From Amoebidium appalachense (taxonomy: Eukaryota > Ichthyosporea): a stretch of 64,000 nt of DNA. Under the pieces are notes generated by a model. The model was not told where the DNA came from, ran no database searches, and was given only the letters and a program-made list of their open reading frames with translations. Where the stretch lies: positions 434,001 to 498,000 of the forward strand of contig CAVNZM010000009.1 of the NCBI GenBank assembly GCA_963693365.1, in the 5' to 3' direction. Positions 32,073-44,680 of this stretch are shown piece after piece. The translations under genes were made by a program, and so were the position numbers. Numbering within the stretch: the stretch's first letter is position 1; each line of letters opens with the position of its first letter.

Positions 32073-33544
32073 ACACCCTAATACGCCCGTATGATCCCCA
32101 GTTATCCAACTATATCGCAGCAGGGTCAAACAAATGCCAGTAACTTGAACAGTTTAATGCCTACTTTTGGAGTTCAGATGTAAAGTAGCGTAGATACGCG
32201 GGCAAAATTTTTTTAGCTCTGAGTCCCGAGCAACTTGAAACTGAATGCCATAACGCACACAAGTTTTAGAAAGGTATGGGGGTGAAACAGCGTGCGATCC
32301 GGAGTCCCCCGACCAGAGTGGTGATGATTTTGGTTATGATGCCTGCAAGGTTAACGTTGAAGCTATTTGCATGATGATGCATGGCAGCGACGAAGATGGG
32401 AGAGTTTTAAATAACTCAGTTTCTCCATGTCAGCAGATAGGCAGAGGGTGTGCTACTACCGTGATGAGTAAGTCACAGTGTCGCATGTGTGTGTGCAGAT
32501 GGGTTGTGTGGCCCACTCCGAGTCAATGACATGCGCTTCTAAACCGGCCGCTACACACAAAAAACCAACACGATGCCAAGCCTTATCGAACATCACCGAA
32601 TGCCATACACCGTGACTCCGGGCCGGGCATATGGTAATGACAACCAACAGCCTGGGTAATTACGTACATGTACAGGGTCACAAACTCGTAAGTGCACGGC
32701 AGGCTGTTCGTAGATATATGTTGAACCCCCCCCCCCCCCCCCTCTCTTTCAACGGCGCCGCCCGGGCTCCCGGGTGTCAGAATAAATAATGTGCGTAATG
32801 ATATCTCACTCACTCCTTAGTTCTATTTTAGGTGTTTTTGGCCTTTGTTAGAGAGATCTGTGTAAATACGTGTGTTTCTTAGTCACTTGGCTAGCCGATC
32901 AGATTGCATCCGGCTATCTGGGCTCCGATTATGGCCACTGTAGGGCTCCCACCGTTGTTAGCTCCGATTGGCTAGCTACGCCAACCACCTAGATCCCGGG
33001 CTGGATCTGTTTACATTCTGGTGAAGTTCCCGAGAGCACCAGGACCACAAAAGAGACCACAATTGTACTTGCCTTCGTATATAAGCAGCTACTGTCTGGA
33101 CAGTAGCTCTGGGCTCGACAGTCATTAAATACGAGTGTGCCGTCATTTGTAGGTCACCCCCGACACTTGTGATGGTCAGTGTGTGTGTGCCGTCACACAC
33201 GCTTGCAGCATTCAGCACCTTTGTGGATAAGCTTGATCACCTTAGCTACGTTAGTGTTAGGTTGCAGTCACTAGCTGTCGTACTTGTGTATTGCTGCAGA
33301 CACGAGACAGCGCGGGATAATAAGGGTTTGAGTGACGACTCAACAGTGTGAAGACTTTATTAATAGTCTGGGTGCCAACCCCGTGTGTCTTAGTTTAGTG
33401 ACACGATAGATAGAGGATAGCTATAGTAAGTGGAGTGCCGTCTCCAGAGGTAGTATAGTGTGAAGCGTTTTCTGACACCAGGCATATTATCCACCCAATT
33501 TGAAAAAGAAAAAAAAAGATTAAGGGCCTTCGGTGACCGTCACG

Positions 33545-33575
<31 letters not shown>

Positions 33576-33624
33576 AAAAAAAAAAAAAAAAAGGAAAGAA
33601 AAGGAAAAAAAAAAAAAAAAAAAA

Positions 33625-33657
<33 letters not shown>

Positions 33658-33799
33658 GGGGGGGAAGGCCCTTTACTAAAGATTAGTAAGAATTTCATTT
33701 GATAGATGTGAATTTGGAAATTAAAGAAAGAAGTACGAACCCGAAGGCCCGGCCACCTCCAGTTCAATGATTTCAATAAAAGACCGTTACGGTAATAAT

Positions 33800-33890
<91 letters not shown>

Positions 33891-34124
33891 TCCTTCCCCT
33901 CTCCCCCACCTCCCCAACCACAACAACACCACCACCATCCAGCCACCCACCCGCTGCACAGGCCCACCCCAGGGTGCACCGACGAAACTTTTTGGGGGGG
34001 GGGGGGGGGGGGGGTCAGGGGTGGGGGGGAGGTGGGGGGAAGCCAAAAAAAAAAACTGCCCCCTCCCTCGCTCCCTCCCCTTTCCCTCCCCCCCCCCCCC
34101 CCCCTCCCCCCCCCCCCTCCCCCC

Positions 34125-34209
<85 letters not shown>

Positions 34210-34356
34210 AAAGAATGAATGAAAAAAAAGAAATAATGAAAGACTCTGAGCCAAGAGAGAAAGAAGAGAAAGCGCTAGCAATAAAGAACATAGAAAAAAA
34301 GAATCGGATGAAAGTTTCAAATCACCTCCATTCAAGCTTCCCCCCTCCCCCTCCCC

Positions 34357-34408
<52 letters not shown>

Positions 34409-34508
34409 AAAAAACAAAAAAACAAAAAAACAAAACAAAAAAACCAAAAAAAAACCAGCACGTGTCTCACACGAAAAACTGTGAAATTACAATTACGATC
34501 GATCCCCT
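31669..34508. other. intergenic region with extreme homopolymer tracts
   Basis: No supported gene. (CA)n at 32015-32070; ordinary sequence to 33480; then C/A/G runs, including A-rich 33566-33624, G(30+) at 33625-33660, an 86-nt uninterrupted C tract at 33802-33887, and (GAAA)n at 34146-34211. Confidence 0.6.
33802..33887. repeat. 86-nt uninterrupted poly-C tract
   Basis: The longest single-base run in the window, immediately after GGTAATAATTG. Its complement is poly-G, able to form stacked quadruplexes; the C strand could form an i-motif. Confidence 0.95.
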
Positions 34509-34860
34509 CACCCCTCACCTTCCCTCCCCCGATTTAGTTCACATACACACACAGAGGCAGTCTAGACTCTGCTGGACACTCTATACATGCCAGAGTCAAT
34601 GACTTCTTGCCCTCTCTCCCCCTCTCTCTCCCCCCCCCCCCCCCCCCCCCCCCCCCGTGCCCCCTCCAACAACAACAACAAAACAAAAAAAACAAACAAA
34701 AAAAAAAAAAAAAAAAAAAAAAGGAAGAAAAAAAAAACACCGGGCATCCCCTACCCCGACCCTTTCCGCCTCGCCCAACCATTACCGCAAACCCACCTAC
34801 GGAGACACACCCACACACACTCACCCATCCACCTATACACACGCCCGCTCTGTCCTCCCC

Positions 34861-34893
<33 letters not shown>

Positions 34894-34953
34894 ACAAAAA
34901 AAAAAAAAAGGAAAAAAAGAAAAGAAAGAAAAGAAAACCACCACCACCTCCAC

Positions 34954-34986
<33 letters not shown>

Positions 34987-35006
34987 ACACACACGCCCAC
35001 GCACAC

Positions 35007-35062
<56 letters not shown>

Positions 35063-36460
35063 CTACAGGGCAATGACAACCGTGCGGCCACAGAGTTCTT
35101 TGAGCGCACGTGCACCCCCAAGCTGAAGGATGCATTTGGGCCAATCATCAGGGAGGAGGTGGCTAAGAGCCACGTAAGACCCCCCTTGTCTTGAGAGTGG
35201 CTCGTTCAGTAGACATCTTTTACCATTACACAATTTAAATAGTATTATAAGCATATCTTGACGTATTTATTATATATTATTTAATGTTCGTCGTGTTTAC
35301 CATACCAATTCTTGGTTAGTATATGATAAGTATACCGCAGGATTGCGCGCAGTCGCCGAGCCAGCCGCGACCCACGAGGCCGTGCCTGGTGCGCAATTCG
35401 ATGCGTTCACTTCCAATCAAGATCAATCTGACCAATATATATACTATACTACCGTAGTATATCTTTCGGCCCTTTCATATAAGCGATATACTAAAGTATA
35501 TCGATTTCGGATAACTTTTTCACGATCTTACTAGATTAGGCCGGTCGGTGATATACTTACTATGTTCGAAACAAAATTTGCCATGGGAAAAGATGTCTAG
35601 TTTTGCTTCACAGCCTGTTTAAACAGTTACATCAGTTTGAATCCTTTTACTCAATTGGTGCTTCTTTGACACGTCTGTGGCGCCAAGCACATATACTATT
35701 CCAGTCAATATCCCTTCTTTGTTAGCACACTTAGATAGCCAGCCATAGGCACATACATGTGTCCATAAATTGTGCAGTATTGTACCTCTTATGGACATCA
35801 CTTATCGTTTGTCGGCTGTTTGCAATTGTCTGCCCTCCCTTTATCCCCCCCCCCTCCCCCCCCCCCCCCCCCCCCCCCCCCCTTGGGAGGAACACCGATT
35901 TTGACTGCTTGGTTCATAAGGAATCCGTTTTCTTTGCCGATCATCTGAACTGCTGTTTGGATACCAATCTGCGTGGAAAAGGGGAAATGGTTGGGTTGTA
36001 AGAGAGTGCCGTGTGTGTTTTTGGTGTGATCACTGGCGTGTGCTTTGAAATTGTGTACGTGTGTGTTGGTGCGACAGGTGTGGTGAGATAGAGGTGTACA
36101 TGTGTGTAAACGATTTTTGTATTGGTTGCAGACTGCATTTCAGGTTTCAGGGCAAGGTGTGTGGGGGAAGTGCCAGGGTGGGTGGGTGGAGTGATGGTGT
36201 GTCTGTGTGTGCGAGAGCAACTGAGCATATGCGATGGATATGAAGTATGTATACAAGGGCTTTTGTGTATCTGTCATGTGTGTTGGGTGTGTGAATGAGT
36301 GATATGCGGGTGTGTGGGTGTGTGCACGCAAGTGTGTGGTGCGCACGCTCTCTCCCTCTCTCCCTCCCTCACTTCCTCCCTCCCTCCCTCCATCCCTCCC
36401 TCCCTCCCTCCCTCCCCCCCCTCCCTCCCCCTCCCTCCCTCCCCCCTACCTCCCTCCCTC

Positions 36461-36509
<49 letters not shown>

Positions 36510-36510
36510 A

Positions 36511-36572
<62 letters not shown>
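34509..36572. pseudogene. rearranged partial duplicate of the DUF4197 gene
   Basis: Two adjacent blocks copy the intact gene at 52-58 kb. 34509-35880 is an inverted copy of about 55456-54090; it carries exon 3 on the plus strand at 35069-35173 with one change (Asn to Ser before the final His) and intact splice sites. 35884-36572 is a direct copy of about 55987-56669 with only 85 nt of exon 2 (minus strand, 35968-35884). The junction is a poly-C tract at 35848-35881. Exons 1, 4 and 5 and most of exon 2 are absent and the two exons are in opposite orientation, so no DUF4197 protein can be made. Near-identity in introns points to a recent event or an assembly artefact. Confidence 0.85.
36363..36572. 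repeat. (CTCC)n followed by (GT)n
   Basis: CTCC-type repeats (36363-36470) run into (GT)n (36471-36570). The same sequence occurs at 56465-56668 in the intact DUF4197 locus, as part of the direct duplicate block. Confidence 0.85.
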
Positions 36573-39500
36573 TGGGGAGGGGGGATATAAAAGGAAAAGG
36601 GGTGGGTGGGTGGGTGGGAAGGGGAGGGGGATATAAAAGGAAAAGGGGTGGGTGGGTGGGTGGGAAGGGGAGGGGGGATATAAAAGGAAAAGGGGTGGGT
36701 GGGTGGGTGGGAAGGGGAGGGGGGATATAAAAGGAAAAGGGGTGGGTGGGTGGGTGGGAAGGGGAGGGGGGATATAAAAGGAAAAGGGGTGGGTGGGTGG
36801 GTGGGAAGGGGAGGGGGGATATAAAAGGAAAACGGGTGGGTGGGTGGGTGGGAAGGGGAGGGGGGATATAAAAGGAAAAGGGGTGGGCGGGTGGGTGGGA
36901 AGGGGAGGGGGGATATAAAAGGAAAATGGGTGGGTGGGTGGGTGGGAAGGGGAGGGGGGATATAAAAGGAAAAGGGGTGGGTGGGTGGGTGGGAAGGGGA
37001 GGGGGGATATAAAAGGAAAATGGGTGGGTGGGTGGGTGGGAAGGGGAGGGGGGATATAAAAGGAAAAGGGGTGGGTGGGTGGGTGGGAAGGGGAGGGGGG
37101 ATATAAAAGGAAAAGGGGTGGGTGGGTGGGTGGGAAGGGGAGGGGGGATATAAAAGGAAAAGGGGTGGGTGGGTGGGTGGGAAGGGGAGGGGGGATATAA
37201 AAGGAAAAGGGGTGGGTGGGTGGGTGGGAAGGGGAGGGGGGATATAAAAGGAAAATGGGTGGGTGGGTGGGTGGGAAGGGGAGGGGGGATATAAAAGGAA
37301 AATGGGTGGGTGGGTGGGTGGGAAGGGGAGGGGGGATATAAAAGGAAAAGGGGTGGGTGGGTGGGTGGGAAGGGGAGGGGGGATATAAAAGGAAAATGGG
37401 TGGGTGGGTGGGTGGGAAGGGGAGTGGGGATATAAAAGGAAAAGGGGTGGGTGGGTGGGTGGGAAGGGGAGGGGGGATATAAAAGGAAAAGGGGTGGGTG
37501 GGTGGGTGGGAAGGGGAGGGGGGATATAAAAGGAAAAGGGGTGGGTGGGTGGGTGGGAAGGGGAGGGGGGATATAAAAGGAAAATGGGTGGGTGGGTGGG
37601 TGGGAAGGGGAGGGGGGATATAAAAGGAAAATGGGTGGGTGGGTGGGAAGGGGAGGGGGGATATAAAAGGAAAATGGGTGGGTGGGTGGGTGGGAAGGGG
37701 AGGGGGGATATAAAAGGAAAATGGGTGGGTGGGTGGGAAGGGGAGGGGGGATATAAAAGGAAAAGGGGTGGGTGGGTGGGTGGGAAGGGGAGGGGGGATA
37801 TAAAAGGAAAAGGGGTGGGTGGGTGGGTGGGAAGGGGAGGGGGGATATAAAAGGAAAAGGGGTGGGTGGGTGGGTGGGAAGGGGAGGGGGATATAAAAGG
37901 AAAAGGGGTGGGTGGGTGGGTGGGAAGGGGAGGGGGGATATAAAAGGAAAATGGGTGGGTGGGTGGGTGGGAAGGGGAGGGGGGATATAAAAGGAAAATG
38001 GGTGGGTGGGTGGGTGGGAAGGGGAGGGGGGATATAAAAGGAAAAGGGGTGGGTGGGTGGGTGGGAAGGGGAGGGGGGATATAAAAGGAAAATGGGTGGG
38101 TGGGTGGGTGGGAAGGGGAGTGGGGATATAAAAGGAAAAGGGGTGGGTGGGTGGGTGGGAAGGGGAGGGGGGATATAAAAGGAAAAGGGGTGGGTGGGTG
38201 GGTGGGAAGGGGAGGGGGGATATAAAAGGAAAAGGGGTGGGTGGGTGGGTGGGAAGGGGAGGGGGGATATAAAAGGAAAAGGGGTGGGTGGGTGGGTGGG
38301 AAGGGGAGGGGGGATATAAAAGGAAAATGGGTGGGTGGGTGGGTGGGAAGGGGAGGGGGGATATAAAAGGAAAATGGGTGGGTGGGTGGGAAGGGGAGGG
38401 GGGATATAAAAGGAAAATGGGTGGGTGGGTGGGTGGGAAGGGGAGGGGGGATATAAAAGGAAAATGGGTGGGTGGGTGGGTGGGAAGGGGAGGGGGGATA
38501 TAAAAGGAAAATGGGTGGGTGGGTGGGAAGGGGAGGGGGGATATAAAAGGAAAATGGGTGGGTGGGTGGGTGGGAAGGGGAGGGGGGATATAAAAGGAAA
38601 ATGGGTGGGTGGGTGGGTGGGAAGGGGAGGGGGGATATAAAAGGAAAAGGGGTGGGTGGGTGGGTGGGAAGGGGAGGGGGATATAAAAGGAAAAGGGGTG
38701 GGTGGGTGGGTGGGAAGGGGAGGGGGGATATAAAAGGAAAAGGGGTGGGTGGGTGGGTGGGAAGGGGAGGGGGGATATAAAAGGAAAAGGGGTGGGTGGG
38801 TGGGTGGGAAGGGGAGGGGGGATATAAAAGGAAAAGGGGTGGGTGGGTGGGTGGGAAGGGGAGGGGGGATATAAAAGGAAAAGGGGTGGGTGGGTGGGTG
38901 GGAAGGGGAGGGGGATATAAAAGGAAAATGGGTGGGTGGGTGGGTGGGAAGGGGAGGGGGGATATAAAAGGAAAATGGGTGGGTGGGTGGGAAGGGGAGG
39001 GGGGATATAAAAGGAAAATGGGTGGGTGGGTGGGTGGGAAGGGGAGGGGGGATATAAAAGGAAAATGGGTGGGTGGGTGGGTGGGAAGGGGAGGGGGGAT
39101 ATAAAAGGAAAAGGGGTGGGTGGGTGGGTGGGAAGGGGAGGGGGGATATAAAAGGAAAAGGGGTGGGTGGGTGGGTGGGAAGGGGAGGGGGGATATAAAA
39201 GGAAAAGGGGTGGGTGGGTGGGTGGGAAGGGGAGGGGGGATATAAAAGGAAAAGGGGTGGGTGGGTGGGTGGGAAGGGGAGGGGGGATATAAAAGGAAAA
39301 GGGGTGGGTGGGTGGGTGGGAAGGGGAGGGGGGATATAAAAGGAAAAGGGGTGGGTGGGTGGGTGGGAAGGGGAGGGGGGATATAAAAGGAAAAGGGGTG
39401 GGTGGGTGGGTGGGAAGGGGAGGGGGGATATAAAAGGAAAAGGGGTGGGTGGGTGGGTGGGAAGGGGAGGGGGGATATAAAAGGAAAAGGGGTGGGTGGG

Positions 39501-40637
39501 TGGGTGGGAAGGGGAGGGGGGATATAAAAGGAAAATGGGTGGGTGGGTGGGTGGGAAGGGGAGGGGGGATATAAAAGGAAAATGGGTGGGTGGGTGGGAA
39601 GGGGAGGGGGGATATAAAAGGAAACAGGGTGGGTGGGTGGGTGGGAAGGGGAGGGGGGATATAAAAGGAAAATGGGTGGGTGGGTGGGTGGGAAGGGGAG
39701 GGGGGATATAAAAGGAAAAGGGGTGGGTGGGTGGGTGGGAAGGGGAGGGGGGATATAAAAGGAAAAGGGGTGGGTGGGTGGGTGGGAAGGGGAGGGGGGA
39801 TATAAAAGGAAAAGGGGTGGGTGGGTGGGTGGGAAGGGGAGGGGGGGATATAAAAGGAAAAGGGGTGGGTGGGTGGGTGGGAAGGGGAGGGGGGATATAA
39901 AAGGAAAATGGGTGGGTGGGTGGGTGGGAAGGGGAGGGGGGATATAAAAGGAAAATGGGTGGGTGGGTGGGAAGGGGAGGGGGGATATAAAAGGAAAAGG
40001 GGTGGGTGGGTGGGTGGGAAGGGGAGGGGGGATATAAAAGGAAAAGGGGTGGGTGGGTGGGTGGGAAGGGGAGGGGGGATATAAAAGGAAAAGGGGTGGG
40101 TGGGTGGGTGGGAAGGGGAGGGGGGATATAAAAGGAAAAGGGGTGGGTGGGTGGGTGGGAAGGGGAGGGGGGATATAAAAGGAAAAGGGGTGGGTGGGTG
40201 GGTGGGAAGGGGAGGGGGGATATAAAAGGAAAATGGGTGGGTGGGTGGGAAGGGGAGGGGGGATATAAAAGGAAAATGGGTGGGTGGGTGGGTGGGAAGG
40301 GGAGGGGGGATATAAAAGGAAAATGGGTGGGTGGGTGGGTGGGAAGGGGAGGGGGGATATAAAAGGAAAAGGGGTGGGTGGGTGGGTGGGAAGGGGAGGG
40401 GGGATATAAAAGGAAAAGGGGTGGGTGGGTGGGTGGGAAGGGGAGGGGGGATATAAAAGGAAAAGGGGTGGGTGGGTGGGTGGGAAGGGGAGGGGGGATA
40501 TAAAAGGAAAAGGGGTGGGTGGGTGGGTGGGAAGGGGAGGGGGGATATAAAAGGAAAAGGGGTGGGTGGGTGGGTGGGAAGGGGAGGGGGGATATAAAAG
40601 GAAAAGGGGTGGGTGGGTGGGTGGGAAGGGGAGGGGG
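36573..40637. repeat. 47-bp TATA/G-quadruplex minisatellite, about 86 copies
   Basis: The unit starts ATATAAAAGGAAAAGGGGTG, continues with three or four more GGGT blocks and ends GGGAAGGGGAGGGGGG. Nearly every unit keeps a perfect TATAAAAGG and a (GGGT)n run. Two sequence types alternate in blocks, AAAAGGGG and AAAATGGG. About eight shorter 43-bp units have lost one GGGT, all of the AAAAT type. The array begins exactly where homology to the 56.6-kb locus ends. Because 47 is not a multiple of 3, very long minus-strand ORFs cross the array; I do not regard them as genes. Confidence 0.95.
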
Positions 40638-40690
40638 GAGGTTGGGGGGGGGGAGGAATGGGCATTTCAGTTCAGGTGAATTCAGTGGCA

Positions 40691-40728
<38 letters not shown>

Positions 40729-40822
40729 TTAGAAAATATTTAATGAAGTCGCATGCCTGTTCCTTGTAAAAACAAATAAAACTCATAAATAAAAATGATG
40801 CAAGCTCTTTAGCTAATTCCAG

Positions 40823-40861
<39 letters not shown>

Positions 40862-41016
40862 TTCCCCCTCCCCCTCACCTTCCCCCGTCCTCCCCTCGAG
40901 CCTCCCCCCCTTCCCCCCAAGGGGATTCCTCATTTTGAAACTTGGGAAGGGGGTAGTAGCATCCTTTTTTTTTTTTTTTTTTTTTGTTGGGGAGGGTGGG
41001 GGGGAGGGGGGGGGGG

Positions 41017-41074
<58 letters not shown>

Positions 41075-43500
41075 CACCCACCCGCACAGGCTGCACGCCA
41101 TCATCGGACTAATCCATAGTACACAAGACAGCCTGACACTACGATTTTGCTGCGGTTTATACACATACAAGTTCCCGAAACATAAACCGTTGAAGGTTAC
41201 TGCTCAGACTTTTTGCATTTGATCACCTGAAACTCAGGCTAAACCGTACGATCATCATACTAATAGAACCCCCCCCCCCCCCCCCCCCCTCCCCACCCCT
41301 CCGAGCCCCCCCCTCCCCCCCTCCCCCCCCCCCCCCCCCCCCCCCTCCCTCCCTCTCGCCTAGGCGGGCCTGCATAGGACTCGTCACCAGTGACTGTCTC
41401 CTCATCAGGTGCACACACTTAAACACGTATGTTGTTAATTCACACGTACCTTCCAACATATGTGCCATATACTCACACAAGATGCCCAAACCAGCCACGC
41501 GCACAACACAGGAACATGCAGATATGCTCACCCACACCACACACACATGGCATTCCCCGCCACATAGGCACGCACATGAACACTGCAATGTGTGCACGTG
41601 CAAATATTCATTGTTTAGTAATATTTGGCCGTAACATGCAATACAGCCTTTGGTGGGCGGAAAAAGATATGTTTTGCCATCACCCGCACGCGCGGGGGGG
41701 AAGGGGGGAGAGAGAGGGGGAGGAGGAGGAGGGAGGGGGGGGGGGGGGAAGGGGGAGCTCACCTCCCCTCCGGTTCGGGCCAGGTGTGGGAGGTAGGTCT
41801 ATACGAAGGAAGCCCTAGGTATAGGGAGATCGGATGATAACCGGCTAAAAAAATACAATAATTGATAATAATTTACAAAACTAAAAAACATAAACCCAAT
41901 AACCATAACCCTATGTGTGTCTGGGCCCTAAATGGGGGGGCGGCAACCCCCCGCTAAAGGGGCTGACGGCCCCAGCTTTATGTCGCTTGGGGATCGAATC
42001 GTTCTCCCCTGATTTTACGTCATCGGATCGTGTTTTGTCCAATCAGGTGCGCGGGGACTTCCGGCGTATGGACTTAGGTGCAGGTGTGGCCCCCTGTTCC
42101 CAGAGGAGGGGGGGAGGGGGGGGGGGGGGGGAGGGCCACAAACCCTTGCTTCTACCTTTTGGTGTGTGTGTGGGGAGGGGGGGGGGGGGGGGAGGGGCGG
42201 GAGGAGGGGGGAGGGGAAGGGGTGGGGGAGAGGGGAGGGAGAAGAGGGGTACCACCAGGGGGAACGTCGATAATTTAATATATACTAAGCCCCTCCCCCC
42301 CCCCCCCCCCCCCCCCCCCTGCCCCTTTTCAAATTCAAAAATTCCCCCCTACCCCTTCGCCCCCTCAAAAAACATTTCATTTTGTTCAAGTTGCTTGTTT
42401 GTTTTGGGGTGCGTAGATGGACTATCGGAGATGGGCATGGGCATGTGTGTGTGTGTGTGCGTGCGTCGGTGGGTGGGGTGAGTGGTGATGGTGGTGGGGG
42501 GTGGGTGGGGGGGAGGGGACAACACCAGGCATGCATGCTTCAGATAATACAGATTCAATCTCATCAAACAGCTTTAAGTGTGAAAGTCCCATCCCCCCCC
42601 CCCTCCCACACACACCCACCCACCATGACACGCACACACATAAAGACGATCATCCACCCACCCACCCATTTTTTTACAGGGAGGACCGGGTTGGTTTCTG
42701 TGCTGCTTTCATGATCAATATCCTAACCAAAAGCTTAGCTGCCACGGAGAGCCGAACCTCTAAGTGGCTGCAGTGTGGGGTTCATGCCGGAGTAGGGTCA
42801 GCAATGATCTTACAACATATGCATATAAACAAATGTGAGGAGAAGTTAACGGACCCGGGAACCATGTATCAAGTCACACAAACATCCATCTCAAAATCTG
42901 CTTGGGGTATCCGATATGCGATATCGTAATACAGTGTGTGCCAACGGTTTTGGGTGAATCGCCTCAAGGGTTCATGAGTGGGTTGGTGGAGGGGTGCGTA
43001 GAAAGAGGGTGGTGGGGGTGGATATGTCTGCGTATTTCAACCCCGCCTCCCCTGCCAGTCCTTCTAACTGCGCAATACTCCATGCAACTGTTACATGAAA
43101 GATCTGAATCCATGGGCACATCCTCCAACTAAAAAATGAAAGGGAAATAGAAAGAAAGAGAAGAACAGAAAGAAACAGGAGAAAACATGCGGGTGCATGT
43201 AAGCGTGAACTAGATCTATAACTATAAAGGGTGTAAGTAACTCGGGAGGGAGTCAGAAAACACTTTCATTTTTTAGTTGATGCAATTTTTTTTGTATTTG
43301 ATGGCACGTCATTGGGGCAAACTACAAAACAGAACAGGGTGTGGGCGGCTGGGGGGGGGGAGAAGAGGCACGACCATACGTTATCCACCCATTACTACAT
43401 GTGCAGGATGTGGATACTGGCTTGTGATGTAACAATCAACTATATATATGTGCAACAAAAAAGCCAAGGTGCATGAACAACAGTCTTTGGTGTGGGGGGT
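40638..43500. other. region between the minisatellite and the histone cluster
   Basis: (AT)n at 40694-40726, poly-C at 40827-40858, T-rich then G-rich runs at 40967-41073, C-rich runs at 41271-41345, and G-rich runs at 41696-41760 and 42105-42260. One candidate exon (42680-42929) is listed separately. A donor-like GAG|GTGAGC on the minus strand near 41762 and an acidic minus-strand peptide near 41380-41410 hint at another gene but cannot be assembled. Confidence 0.45.
42680..42929 (+). CDS. candidate terminal exon, unidentified
   Basis: After a T-rich tract and ACAG acceptor, an open frame of 83 codons runs to TAA at 42927-42929. It includes FCAAFMINILTKSLAATESR and WLQCGVHAGVGSAMILQHMH, with mixed composition and no simple repeat. 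No start codon, upstream exon or domain could be assigned, so a chance ORF remains possible. Confidence 0.25.
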
Positions 43501-43516
43501 GGTGTTTATAAACACC
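43475..43516 (-). terminator. histone 3' stem-loop and downstream element of H2B
   Basis: Stem-loop GGTGTT-TATA-AACACC at 43501-43516 (6-bp stem, 4-nt loop), 32 nt after the stop codon. On the minus strand it is followed by ACCAAAGACTGTTGTTC, related to the element found after the other histone genes. Confidence 0.85.
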
Positions 43517-43547
43517 AGTTTTTTGCAGCAGCAGGGGAAGCACACGT

Positions 43548-43925
43548 TTACTTGTTGGAGGTGTACTTGGTGACGGCCTTGGTGCCCTCAGACACGGCAT
43601 GCTTGGCAAGCTCACCGGGGAGGAGCAGGCGCACAGCAGTCTGGATCTCGCGGGAGGAGATGGTGGACTTCTTGTTGTAGAGGGCAAGCTTGGAGGCCTC
43701 ACCAGCAACACGCTCGAAGATGTCGTTCACGAACGAGTTCATGATAGACATGGCCTTGGAGGAAATACCGGTGTCGGGGTGCACCTGCTTGAGCACCTTG
43801 TAGATGTACACGCTGTAGCTCTCCTTTCTCTTCTTCTTCTTCTTCTTGTCGCCCTTCTTGGCCGCAGCGGCAGCGCCGCCCTCGCCGGCTTTCTTCTCGG
43901 CTTTCTTTCCACCCTTGGGAGGCAT
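43548..43925 (-). CDS. H2B: histone H2B
   Basis: Intronless, 125 residues, TAA stop. The start is placed at MPPKGGKK (43925); an in-frame ATG six codons upstream lacks H2B character. The N-terminal tail is Lys/Ala/Gly rich, then a run [20 protein letters not shown] leads into the histone fold ([50 protein letters not shown]) and the C-terminal helix [13 protein letters not shown]2B dimerises with H2A in the nucleosome. The C-terminal lysine in AVTKYTS is the position ubiquitinated in other eukaryotes. It is divergently paired with H3, with a 279-bp shared upstream region. Confidence 0.97.
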   Translation of the reverse strand: MPPKGGKKAEKKAGEGGAAAAAKKGDKKKKKKRKESYSVYIYKVLKQVHPDTGISSKAMSIMNSFVNDIFERVAGEASKLALYNKKSTISSREIQTAVRLLLPGELAKHAVSEGTKAVTKYTSNK

Positions 43926-44615
<690 letters not shown>

Positions 44616-44643
44616 GTGCCCGGCCTGACGCCCACAACAAAAA

Positions 44644-44680
44644 GGTGTTTTTAAACACCACCCTTATCAAAGCTTTTTAT
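44644..44680 (+). terminator. histone 3' stem-loop and downstream element of H3
   Basis: GGTGTT-TTTA-AACACC at 44644-44659, then TCAAAGCTTTTTAT at 44667-44680. Stem, loop size and UUUA loop match the animal/algal histone mRNA hairpin. Confidence 0.9.

Noticed and set aside
32254-32529. 92-codon open frame with acidic peptide (SPDQSGDDFGYDACKVN)
   Set aside because: No start codon at its 5' end, no convincing splice partner and no domain; probably chance.
35069-35173. Second functional DUF4197 gene at 35 kb
   Set aside because: Only exon 3 and a fragment of exon 2 are present, in opposite orientations; no intact reading frame is possible.
36573-40637. CRISPR-like regular array
   Set aside because: Units are contiguous with no variable spacers, and the DNA is eukaryotic; it is a minisatellite.
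36274-40691. Two overlapping minus-strand ORFs of about 1,440-1,460 codons (Pro/Phe/His-rich)
   Set aside because: They are by-products of a 47-bp repeat that lacks stops in those frames; the frame cycles through the repeat, and two overlapping frames are equally open.
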